A stretch of 64,000 nucleotides of DNA, taken from Marinirhabdus sp963799365. Lineage in GTDB: Bacteria; Bacteroidota; Bacteroidia; Flavobacteriales; Flavobacteriaceae. The stretch is from the NCBI GenBank assembly GCA_963799365.1, contig CAWCWV010000017.1, forward strand, positions 558,001 to 622,000, given 5' to 3'. The translations under genes and the position numbers were made by a program. Within the stretch, counting starts at the first letter, position 1. Each line of letters opens with the position of its first letter. This document shows, in pieces, positions 16,147 to 24,691 of this stretch. The notes beneath the pieces were generated by a model. That model searched no databases and was not told the DNA's origin. It saw nothing but the letters and a program-made list of their open reading frames with translations.

Positions 16147-17100
16147 CTACAAACTAAGGATCTTCTTTTTCTCATCTTGCGCTTGTTCAAAATCCGGACG
16201 ATCGCGCAATGCTTTATCAATCCACTGTAAAGCGTTTTGTTTGTTACCTAAGTTCTTGTAGATCTGCGCTAATCTAAAATAGGCCCAATCCTTAGGGACA
16301 CCATCACGCACCGAATGATTTTGAATATAGGCTTGCAAACAATTTATACCCAATTGGGAATCCAGATTGTATTGGGCGGCAATTTTGCCTATTTGGTAAT
16401 TTAGACTATTGCGCTTGTGGATTTGCAACGATTTGTTTGCCGTTTGCATGGCTTCTTTTGGTTTATTGTTTTTTTCGTAATGTTCGGTCAACTTCTCATA
16501 GGTAGTTGGAGAACCTCCTATGTCTATCGCTTTTTTATAAAAACGTTCTGCATCGTCTGGACGTTCGTCATATTCAGCAATATAGCCGTTGGCCAAATAG
16601 CCATCTACAGGAGAAATTTTTAATAACTGATTGGCATATGTAGTTGCTTTCTTCTGGCTTCCACCAATAATCCCAGGCAACTGAATATAAAACTCAACAA
16701 GTGCCCAACGTACTTCAATATGGTTTGGATCTAAGCTCGCTGCAGTTTCAAAGTGTTCTTTGATATCGCCAATATAGGTTGCTGCTCTTATTCGGCTAAT
16801 GGATAATGCTTTCATTCCCAAGGCACCGCCATATTTAAAATGGTAATTGGCATTCTTATCATCGGCCTCCACTAAATCTTCATAAAAATCTATCGCAGTA
16901 TCCCAATCTTTTTTATAGCCAGCGATATCGCCCAAATATTCTTTCGTTTTTCTATCGTTGGGATTATCTTTTAGGTGTTGCTGAAACAATGGCTTTGCTT
17001 TTGTAAACTGTTCTTTTTTAAAATAGGTTTCAGCTTTTTCAAAAGAAGTTTGTGCCGAAAGCAACGCGGGGAACAATAGTAAAAAAAACAGGTTTTTCAT
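16147..17100 (-). CDS. Exported TPR-repeat protein
   Basis: 317 residues from the ATG at 17100, which opens a signal peptide (MKNLFFLLLFPALLSAQ). The longer in-frame start (17121) overlaps a perfect -7 promoter box and adds residues before the signal peptide, so it is rejected. At least five tetratricopeptide-like helical repeats follow (e.g. AETYFKKEQFTKAKPLFQQH, AIDFYEDLVEADDKN, AERFYKKAIDIGG, FRLAQIYKNLGNKQNALQWI). TPR domains mediate protein contacts; the partner is unknown. Probably periplasmic. Divergent from the alpha-2-macroglobulin gene. Confidence 0.85.
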   Translation of the reverse strand: MKNLFFLLLFPALLSAQTSFEKAETYFKKEQFTKAKPLFQQHLKDNPNDRKTKEYLGDIAGYKKDWDTAIDFYEDLVEADDKNANYHFKYGGALGMKALSISRIRAATYIGDIKEHFETAASLDPNHIEVRWALVEFYIQLPGIIGGSQKKATTYANQLLKISPVDGYLANGYIAEYDERPDDAERFYKKAIDIGGSPTTYEKLTEHYEKNNKPKEAMQTANKSLQIHKRNSLNYQIGKIAAQYNLDSQLGINCLQAYIQNHSVRDGVPKDWAYFRLAQIYKNLGNKQNALQWIDKALRDRPDFEQAQDEKKKILSL

Positions 17101-17118
17101 ATAGCAGGTTTGTGGGTT

Positions 17119-17126
17119 CAAATATA
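17119..17126 (-). promoter_or_regulatory. -7 box of the TPR gene
   Basis: On the leftward strand TATATTTG is a perfect TAnnTTTG, 18 bp before the ATG at 17100. A TTTG lies upstream at a rather long spacing (about 24 nt). Its position decides the start codon of the TPR gene. Confidence 0.55.
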
Positions 17127-17326
17127 GTGCTTTGTATAATTCTTAAAAAACAAACTTAGGTACGGCACTTTCATTATCTAGGTTTTACTAACTTTATACA
17201 AATACAGTTCCAAAAATTGAGTTTCCCTAATTCAAACAAAGGTTTGGCTCATTTTTTGTCTAGCTGTACTCATTATTGATACTTCAGAAATACTACTGTT
17301 GTTATCTTTCGGAAAATTTCACATCT

Positions 17327-20300
17327 ATGAAAACGCTATATACCATCATACTTGCAATATTCACAATGGCTTTAACCAACGCACAAAACACCTCCTATAA
17401 AATTCTTTGGAACCAGGTTGAGAAACTGGAACTGGCCGATACCCCAAAAAGTGCTTTGGAGATCGTTACACAAATTGAAGTCAAGGCCAAAGCCGAAAAA
17501 AACCAAGCGCAACTTATTAAAACATTGCTATTTAAAAGCAAGTTTGCCCTTATTCTGGAAGAAAACGCACAGCTCACAGTTATCAACGATTTTAAAGAGC
17601 ACATCTCTAAAAGCGAAGTACCTGCCAAAAATATGTTACAAAATATGCTCGCCAAACTGTATTGGGATTATTTTCAACAAAATCGTTACCAATTTTATGA
17701 CCGTACCAAAACTGAAAATAAAGTAGACGAAACCGATTTTAGAACCTGGGATCTCGAAACACTTTTTGCTGAAATTTCCACCTACTATAAACAATCGCTT
17801 ACAAACGAAAATATATTACAAAATAGTACAACAGAAGCTTTTGAGCCCATCCTCACCACATTTGAAGATTCTAACAAGTTAAGACCTACTTTATACGATT
17901 TTCTAGCTCATAATGCTTTGGAATTTTACAAAACCTCGGAAAATTCCATCACCAAACCCACCTATGCTTTTGAAATTAAAGAAGCAACGTACTTAGGAGA
18001 TTTCCAACAGTTTCAACGTATGCAATTGACTTCAAAAGACAGCACATCCTTGGAGTTAAAAGCACTTCAGCTATACCAGAAACTAATTGTATTTCATTCA
18101 AAAGAGAAAAACGAAATTCCGTTGGTTATAGTAGATGCAGAACGACTTTCGTTTGTGCTTACGAACGGACGCATTACAGCTAAAGAAGCCACATACCTTG
18201 CCGCATTACAAAGTGGAAAAACCAAAGTAAGCGACCCCTATGCAAAAGCTATATACGATTTTGAAATTGCGCAACATACCTACAATCAAGGACAAAAATA
18301 TACCGCTGAAGAAAACGAAAACCTGCGCTGGGCGTACAAAGAGGCATTGGCTATTTGCGAACAGCTTATTAAAGATTTTCCAAACACTTACGTAGCTTCC
18401 CAGGCTCAAAATTTAATAGCAACCATTACTGCACCATCAGTTCAGCTTCTATTGGAATCGCACCTTCCTATTGATAGTAACAGCCGAATGTTGGTGACCT
18501 ATAGCAATGTGCGAAGTGTACAACTTTCAGTATATAAAATATCAGCAAAAGAGCGACTTGCGCTTCAGGAAATTTATGACAAGGAAAAAAAGCGTAATTA
18601 TATTGAAAACTTAAAGTTAGAAAAACAGTGGACACAGCAAATGCGTGATGAAGGGGATTTTCGAAGTCACAGTACAGAACTACTACTCCCTGGCTTTCCA
18701 CAGGGTTATTATCTAGTGCTGGCAACACCACCCAATACCGATAACAAACGTCTTTTTGAGTATGCTGAGATCCAATACACCAACTTAGCAATCGTAAAAA
18801 CACAAGAAAGTAACCATACTTATTTTCAAGTGGTGGATAGAACCAACGGCAAGCCTATTGCAAATGCTACATGCGTGGTGAAGGATGCGCGTAAAAATTC
18901 TACTCTTAAAACCTACACAACTAACGCAAAAGGTTTTATAAAAATCCCTAATAATAACGATAATTATTACAACTATTCGGTGACCGTAAGTAAGGAGAAC
19001 GATCTTGCTGTATTTACAAATTATTATAATTACAACCGCTATAACAACAGTGACTTAAACCGCTATAAAAGTTTTCTATTTACAGACAGAAGCATCTACA
19101 GACCTGGTCAAACTGTTTATTTTAAAGGCATTGTTGCTGAAACTTTAGACAAGAAATCAAGTATCATTCCCAACCAGAATGTACTAGTTTCTTTGTATGA
19201 TGCCAATTATGAAGATATAGCCCAAATAGAACTCAAAACCAATGAATTTGGTACCGTTGCGGGCGAATTTGTATTACCAAATGGCGTGCTTACTGGACAG
19301 TTTACGATTGAAATTACAGCCAGCAACAAAACACTTTCTTCTGAAAGCTATTTCCGTGTAGAAGAATACAAACGTCCCAAGTTTGAAACCAATTTTAAAC
19401 CCATTACCGAAACCTATCGCGTGAATGATGAAATTACGGTAAAAGGGGAAGCTATTTCGTTCTCAGGAAGTAATATCACCAATGCCAAAGTAAGTTATAA
19501 AGTAACCCGAAAAGTACAGTATCCCCGTTGGTATTATTGGGGCAGACCTCAAAATATGGGCGAAGGACAGGAAATCACGTTTGGTGAAACCACGACCAAT
19601 AATAAAGGCGAATATGAAATTAATTTTACAGCCCTTCCAGATAGCAAAGTAGATAAAGCTGGGCAACCAGTTTTTCAATATGAAGTGAGTGCAGATGTGA
19701 CCGATATTAATGGGGAAACTCAAAGCACAACCACAATTGTGAATGTTGGCTATCACGCACTAAACATTGGTTTGCAAGCTCCTGAAACATTAGATAAAGA
19801 AGAAAAAAACCAACAATTAAAAATCAGTACTAAAAACCTAAATGGCGAAAAAGTCTCTGCCGAAGTGACTGTAAACATCTACAAGTTAAAAGCACCTGAA
19901 ACCGTATTGCGCAAACGTCCGTGGAATGCGCCGGATTTCCAGGAATATAGTGAAGCGCAGTTTCGTAATTTATTTCCGAACGATCCGTATAAAAATGAAG
20001 ACGACGTACAAACCTGGGAACAGGGCGAACAGGTTTTCAATAAAACGGTAAATACTTCAACTGTTGCTGAAATTGAACTTGGAAACCTAAAAAAATGGGC
20101 TTCGGGAGCGTATGTTATTATTGCAAAAACGAATGATAAATTCGGGCAGGAAGTACTTTCTAAAGATTATACCCTGGTAGTTAGCAACAAAGATAAAACC
20201 CCAGCCGACAACCAATTATTTGAGATCTCGTTTGACCAGGATTCCTATCAAGCGGGTGACAAGGTTTTTGTGACGGTAAAATCGAATGCAGCTATTTCGG

Positions 20301-23300
20301 TGACGCTTTCCGTAGAGAAACAAAAGCAGATCACGGAGACGTTTGTTGTTGCATTGGATAGTAATACAAAAACTATTTCGGTCCCTGTTACAGGAGATGA
20401 TATAGGTGGATTTGCCATTCATTATAGTTTGACGGCTTTTAATAGTTTTGATGGTGGTTCTACTTTAGTAAATGTACCAGCACCTAAAACAGCACTTAGC
20501 ATTGAAACTAAAACTTTTCGTGATAAATTAGAACCCGGCGTTCCCGAAACCTGGAGTTTTACCATAAAGGGACCGGATGGAGAGAAAGTTTCTGCAGAGT
20601 TGCTAGCGAGTATGTACGACGCTTCGCTGGATCAATTTGCGCCACACCAATGGCAATTTAATCCGCAGCCCTCTTTGCAGTATTACTCATTGGGAAGTCC
20701 TACGGCTAGGAATAGTTTTGAAAATACAACAATGTACTTACAGTACCCGTACAGAAATTATAGCAACACCCAACAAAATTTTGACCGGTTTAATTGGTTT
20801 GGGTTGAGCCTTGTGGAAAATTTTACAATTGCTTATGAATCAGCCCCGAGAAGTAAAGCTGCAGTATTCAATTCAGTGGGAGAAGTGTCCGCTGAAGCTG
20901 ATTTAGGAATTGAACAATATAATGCTGAAGAGATTGAAGAAGAGTTAAAAAATCTTCCTGGCGTGACTTCAAATAATGAGCTGAGTGGAGAAGTGAGGCA
21001 ACAAGCTTCAGACTTCGGCTCCGTGAAAATCCGTAAAAACCTGCAGGAAACTGCCTTCTTTTTTCCGCAGTTAAAAACAGATGCTGAAGGAAACATCTCC
21101 TTCAACTTTACCACGCCAGAAGCTTTAACGCGCTGGAAATTGCAATTATTACCACATACCAAAGATCTAAACAGCCAGGTTTCCGCCTTTGAAACCGTGA
21201 CCCAAAAAGAATTGATGGTGGTGCCCAACGCACCCAGATTTTTACGAGAAGGCGATGAGATCATCATTAGTAGTAAAATTTCAAACTTAAGTGATACCAA
21301 CCTTTCAGGACAAGCCGTATTACAACTAAGTGATGCCGTTACGGGCGAATCTATTGATGTAGCGTTGGCGAATAACAATGCTGTGAAAGATTTTTCGGTA
21401 GAAAAAAGCAACAATACTCAGATTTCCTGGCGCTTAAAAATTCCGTCTACCTTACAAGCAGTGGAATACAAAGTGATTGCCAAAACCAACACCTTTAGCG
21501 ATGGGGAGCAAAATACGCTTCCCGTACTTTCCAATAGAATGTTGGTAACCGAAACTTTACCTATGTGGGTGCGCTCCAACCAGACCAAAACTTTTACGTT
21601 GGATAAGTTGAAAAATAACTCTTCGACAACTCTAAAACACCACAAACTAATGTTGGAGGTAACCTCTAACCCAGCCTGGTATGCGGTGCAGGCGCTGCCC
21701 TATTTAATGGAATTCCCGTATGAGTGTAATGAGCAGACGTTTGCGCGCTATTACGCCAACTCGCTCGCAACGCATATTGCCAATAGCAATCTGCGAATTA
21801 AGGCAGTGTTTGACCAATGGGCCAATAGCGACGCGTTGTTGAGCAATCTGGAGAAAAACGAGGAATTAAAATCGTTATTGATTCAGGAAACACCTTGGCT
21901 ACGGGATGCACAAAGTGAAACCGAACAGAAAAAACGTATTGCCTTGTTATTTGACCTCAACTTAATGCAACGCAAACAGGGGGAAGCGTTCAGGAAACTG
22001 GAGCAAAACCAAATGAGTTCTGGTGCCTGGCCTTGGTTTAATGGTGGGTATGCGAGTAGATATATCACCCAGCACATTGCGACTGGCTTTGGGCATTTGG
22101 ATAAGTTAGGGGTCCTCGACCCTTCGACTCCGCTCAGGGTACGAGAGAAAGAAATGATTGAAAAAGCTGTTTCTTATTTGGATGCTGAATTTGTAAAAGA
22201 GTATAAGGAACTTTCAAAATATACAGAGAAACCAGATTATAAAAAAGACCACTTGAGCAGGATGCAAACACACTATTTATATATGCGAAGCTTCTTCCCA
22301 GAGCTCAAGCAATCTAAGGAAGTGGAAGAAATTAGCAATTACTATTTGGGACAGATGGAGACCTATTGGAATACCCGAGATTTATATTCAAAAGGGATGA
22401 TCGCGCTTGTATTGCACAGAAACGGAAAGACGGCAACTGCTTCAAAAATTACCAAAGCGTTACAAGAAAATAGCATCACCAGCGAAGAATTGGGAATGTA
22501 CTGGAAGAGTAATACGCCATCGTGGTATTGGTATCAAGCTCCCGTGGAAACACAAGCCTTGATGATAGAGGTATTTTCTGAAATTAATCCCGATATACAT
22601 CGGGATAACAATACCGTTGACAACCTAAAAGTGTGGCTGCTTAAAAACAAGCAAACCAACCAATGGAGTACGACAAAAGCTACGAGTGAAGCTGTGTATG
22701 CCTTATTGTTACAAGGTACAGATTGGCTTTCGGTAACCGAAGCTGTGGAAGTAACTGTGGGCGACAAAGTGATAGACCCTTCAAAAATGGACGATGTAAA
22801 AGTGGAAGCTGGAACGGGGTATTTTAAAACGAGTTGGAATACTAGCGAAATTTCTGAAAGCCAGGCAACAGTAACATTTCAGAAAAAAGGAGAAGGGATT
22901 GCTTGGGGCGGCTTGTACTGGCAGTATTTTGAAGATCTGGATAAAATCACTTCAGCTGAAACTCCGTTACAATTGAAAAAGAAACTCTTCTTAAAAACGA
23001 ATACAGCGACAGGGGAGGAACTTTCAGAAATTAAAGAAGCAACGACTTTAAAAGTGGGCGATTTGGTAAGCGTACGTATAGAACTGCGTGTAGACCGCGA
23101 AATGGATTTTGTACATATGAAAGATATGCGTGCCGCAGGGTTGGAGCCTATAGACGTACTTTCCACCTACAAATGGCAGGACGGCCTGGGTTATTACCAG
23201 GCTACCAAAGACGCCAGCACCAATTTCTTTTTTGATACGCTACGTAAAGGCATCTATGTGTTTGAATACGACTTACGGATAAACAATGCAGGAACGTTTA

Positions 23301-23386
23301 GCAATGGAATTACTACCATACAAAGTATGTATGCGCCGGAGTTTACGAGCCATAGTGAAGGGGTTAGGATACGTGTGGAAGAGTAG
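17327..23386 (+). CDS. Bacterial alpha-2-macroglobulin family protein with thioester motif
   Basis: 2,019 residues from the ATG at 17327 (signal peptide MKTLYTIILAIFTMALTNAQ); the upstream in-frame ATG at 17276 adds 17 residues and precedes a near-consensus -7 box (TATCTTTC, 17303-17310). Alpha-2-macroglobulins are large periplasmic protease traps. Features: an extended N-terminal helical/MG region; MG2 with the hallmark FTDRSIYRPGQTVYFKG near 584; the MG-rich centre; and a CxEQ thioester site, here YECNEQ, with Cys near residue 1467, inside the thioester domain (TED); then the C-terminal receptor-like domain. Unlike E. coli YfhM it has no lipobox, so it is probably soluble or surface-released. 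Two palindromic repeats lie in frame inside the TED region. Confidence 0.92.
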   Translation: MKTLYTIILAIFTMALTNAQNTSYKILWNQVEKLELADTPKSALEIVTQIEVKAKAEKNQAQLIKTLLFKSKFALILEENAQLTVINDFKEHISKSEVPAKNMLQNMLAKLYWDYFQQNRYQFYDRTKTENKVDETDFRTWDLETLFAEISTYYKQSLTNENILQNSTTEAFEPILTTFEDSNKLRPTLYDFLAHNALEFYKTSENSITKPTYAFEIKEATYLGDFQQFQRMQLTSKDSTSLELKALQLYQKLIVFHSKEKNEIPLVIVDAERLSFVLTNGRITAKEATYLAALQSGKTKVSDPYAKAIYDFEIAQHTYNQGQKYTAEENENLRWAYKEALAICEQLIKDFPNTYVASQAQNLIATITAPSVQLLLESHLPIDSNSRMLVTYSNVRSVQLSVYKISAKERLALQEIYDKEKKRNYIENLKLEKQWTQQMRDEGDFRSHSTELLLPGFPQGYYLVLATPPNTDNKRLFEYAEIQYTNLAIVKTQESNHTYFQVVDRTNGKPIANATCVVKDARKNSTLKTYTTNAKGFIKIPNNNDNYYNYSVTVSKENDLAVFTNYYNYNRYNNSDLNRYKSFLFTDRSIYRPGQTVYFKGIVAETLDKKSSIIPNQNVLVSLYDANYEDIAQIELKTNEFGTVAGEFVLPNGVLTGQFTIEITASNKTLSSESYFRVEEYKRPKFETNFKPITETYRVNDEITVKGEAISFSGSNITNAKVSYKVTRKVQYPRWYYWGRPQNMGEGQEITFGETTTNNKGEYEINFTALPDSKVDKAGQPVFQYEVSADVTDINGETQSTTTIVNVGYHALNIGLQAPETLDKEEKNQQLKISTKNLNGEKVSAEVTVNIYKLKAPETVLRKRPWNAPDFQEYSEAQFRNLFPNDPYKNEDDVQTWEQGEQVFNKTVNTSTVAEIELGNLKKWASGAYVIIAKTNDKFGQEVLSKDYTLVVSNKDKTPADNQLFEISFDQDSYQAGDKVFVTVKSNAAISVTLSVEKQKQITETFVVALDSNTKTISVPVTGDDIGGFAIHYSLTAFNSFDGGSTLVNVPAPKTALSIETKTFRDKLEPGVPETWSFTIKGPDGEKVSAELLASMYDASLDQFAPHQWQFNPQPSLQYYSLGSPTARNSFENTTMYLQYPYRNYSNTQQNFDRFNWFGLSLVENFTIAYESAPRSKAAVFNSVGEVSAEADLGIEQYNAEEIEEELKNLPGVTSNNELSGEVRQQASDFGSVKIRKNLQETAFFFPQLKTDAEGNISFNFTTPEALTRWKLQLLPHTKDLNSQVSAFETVTQKELMVVPNAPRFLREGDEIIISSKISNLSDTNLSGQAVLQLSDAVTGESIDVALANNNAVKDFSVEKSNNTQISWRLKIPSTLQAVEYKVIAKTNTFSDGEQNTLPVLSNRMLVTETLPMWVRSNQTKTFTLDKLKNNSSTTLKHHKLMLEVTSNPAWYAVQALPYLMEFPYECNEQTFARYYANSLATHIANSNLRIKAVFDQWANSDALLSNLEKNEELKSLLIQETPWLRDAQSETEQKKRIALLFDLNLMQRKQGEAFRKLEQNQMSSGAWPWFNGGYASRYITQHIATGFGHLDKLGVLDPSTPLRVREKEMIEKAVSYLDAEFVKEYKELSKYTEKPDYKKDHLSRMQTHYLYMRSFFPELKQSKEVEEISNYYLGQMETYWNTRDLYSKGMIALVLHRNGKTATASKITKALQENSITSEELGMYWKSNTPSWYWYQAPVETQALMIEVFSEINPDIHRDNNTVDNLKVWLLKNKQTNQWSTTKATSEAVYALLLQGTDWLSVTEAVEVTVGDKVIDPSKMDDVKVEAGTGYFKTSWNTSEISESQATVTFQKKGEGIAWGGLYWQYFEDLDKITSAETPLQLKKKLFLKTNTATGEELSEIKEATTLKVGDLVSVRIELRVDREMDFVHMKDMRAAGLEPIDVLSTYKWQDGLGYYQATKDASTNFFFDTLRKGIYVFEYDLRINNAGTFSNGITTIQSMYAPEFTSHSEGVRIRVEE
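22115..22145 (+). repeat. Dispersed palindromic repeat inserted in frame in the alpha-2-macroglobulin gene
   Basis: CTCGACCCT (22115-22123) pairs with AGGGT-A-CGAG (22136-22145) around the 12-nt loop, with one bulge. The inner CCTTCGACTCCGCTCAGG is, from general knowledge, a widespread repeat found between genes in Bacteroidota. Here it is translated as LDPSTPLRVRE without breaking the frame. Confidence 0.7.
22587..22606 (+). repeat. Perfect palindrome inside the alpha-2-macroglobulin gene
   Basis: ATCCCGAT and ATCGGGAT form an 8-bp perfect stem around ATAC. It is translated as NPDIHRD. Same style as the element 450 bp upstream, and similar palindromes are common between flavobacterial genes. 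Confidence 0.55.
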
Positions 23387-23452
23387 TATTAATTTTTTGT
23401 AGTTTTGAGATGCATTGAAACTTTCTCGCGGCACTAAAAATAATTCATCATA

Positions 23453-23875
23453 ATGAAAACTACAATCCTAAGCTTAGTTTTATTACTACTATTTGTGGGA
23501 TGTAACAAAGATGATGATGATATGTCGCAAATAAACTGTCCTCAACTTCAACTTTCATTAATAAATTATGTAGACGAAGAATTGAATAATGAAGTAAACA
23601 AACTCAGCCAAGATTTATTTCCAACCCCTACGGATTTGGATGAATTTGGACAATTTGAGAATTTAAAGACACTTGTGGAAAGATTGAATGCTAATTGTCC
23701 ACAGCTTCGTGCGGAGCTGTTTTGTTATGCTTGTATTGAAACGTTTCCTGTACAATCTGAAATCTTGGTAAACTTTAATTTTCTCGGAATTAATTATGAA
23801 AGAATAATTGATATTTCAACACCCGATGATGCTGTACTTCGTTCCCTTAGAGCGCATGAAACTCGAAGTCCTTAA
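23453..23875 (+). CDS. Small lipoprotein of unknown function
   Basis: 140 residues. Signal peptide with lipobox LFVGC (Cys near 17) followed by NKDDDD, a surface-lipoprotein-like acidic stretch. The mature part has four more Cys (CPQLQLSL, NCPQLR, FCYAC) and a short helical middle; no family recognised. It follows the alpha-2-macroglobulin gene by 66 bp in the same direction but shows no dedicated promoter. Convergent with the DUF4136 gene, 17 bp between stops. Confidence 0.7.
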   Translation: MKTTILSLVLLLLFVGCNKDDDDMSQINCPQLQLSLINYVDEELNNEVNKLSQDLFPTPTDLDEFGQFENLKTLVERLNANCPQLRAELFCYACIETFPVQSEILVNFNFLGINYERIIDISTPDDAVLRSLRAHETRSP

Positions 23876-23892
23876 ACCAATTAATATATACG

Positions 23893-24411
23893 CTACTTCT
23901 TTGGCGGATATTTCTTCAGCATTTTAGTAAGTATATCCCAATAGTGCGCCTGTTTTTGAACTGGGGATGCTTTTTCTTTGTATTCGGCATCGGCCACGGC
24001 TTGCCAGACTAGATCGTCTTTAGCAACGTCTATAAAATCCATAGTCAATTGTTGATTTACCACGCGACCTCCAATTGGAATTCCGCCACTCACGCCAACA
24101 CCAACATTACCTCCACCGCCGCCAATCCCTATGCCTAGCGTATTGCGAGAATTAGAAATATTTTCTCTCGCAAAAAAGTTTATATACAATTGTGGCGTTT
24201 CAGATTTTACGAAGCCGCGCGCTTGCATCAAACTATCTGTAGCTTGCATTACGCGCTTATCGTCCAGGTCACTTAAACCCGAGTCTATAGAAGGGTAAAA
24301 ATTATAGGTGCTGTATTGGGAGAAGTCTGTGGTGTCATCATAATCTATGCCTACGGTGGTTCCGCAAGCGACCAATAAGCTACATAGTAGTAGAAGATAT
24401 AAATATTTCAT
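23893..24411 (-). CDS. DUF4136 family lipoprotein
   Basis: 172 residues. Lipobox LLVAC (Cys near 16), then the DUF4136 pattern: DYDDTTDFSQYSTYNFYP near 24-41, SLMQARGF (short helix) and the late block LTMDFIDVAKDDLVWQAVADAEYKE. A glycine-rich middle stretch (GIGIGGGGGNVGVGVSGG) is typical of this family. Function unknown; likely anchored to the outer membrane. Recognition of the family is good, role is not known. Confidence 0.85.
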   Translation of the reverse strand: MKYLYLLLLCSLLVACGTTVGIDYDDTTDFSQYSTYNFYPSIDSGLSDLDDKRVMQATDSLMQARGFVKSETPQLYINFFARENISNSRNTLGIGIGGGGGNVGVGVSGGIPIGGRVVNQQLTMDFIDVAKDDLVWQAVADAEYKEKASPVQKQAHYWDILTKMLKKYPPKK

Positions 24412-24627
24412 CTGTATAAGATATTTTATAAATTGGAAGATGGAATGCCTAGTTTATTTGTCTTCCATTAGTTTGCAAATTGATAAAAGGCATTTCATGG
24501 CATTGCTTTTCACTAAAATAGTCAAAAATTACGCCGAAAGTTGCGTGTAGATTAAAAAATAACTTAAACCCATTATTCACAAAATAGACGAGCCACTATT
24601 TTAAATTTTTGAAACCCAAAATTTATT

Positions 24628-24656
24628 TTTCTTTTTTGCATCGCCCAAAAAAGAAA
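24628..24656. terminator. AT-rich hairpin, possible terminator after the T9SS array
   Basis: TTTCTTTTTTG (24628-24638) pairs perfectly with CAAAAAAGAAA (24646-24656) around CATCGCC. It sits 36 bp downstream of the last leftward T9SS gene and has runs of T or A on both sides. It might end that transcript. The rest of the 280-bp gap shows no gene. Confidence 0.4.
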
Positions 24657-24691
24657 CAAAAAAGTCTAGGCTACCAAAAGGTTGCGTCTGC

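Noticed and set aside
20833..21414. 193-residue minus-strand ORF inside alpha-2-macroglobulin
   Set aside because: Shadow frame; Ser/Leu-rich translation without motif and opposite a coherent protein.
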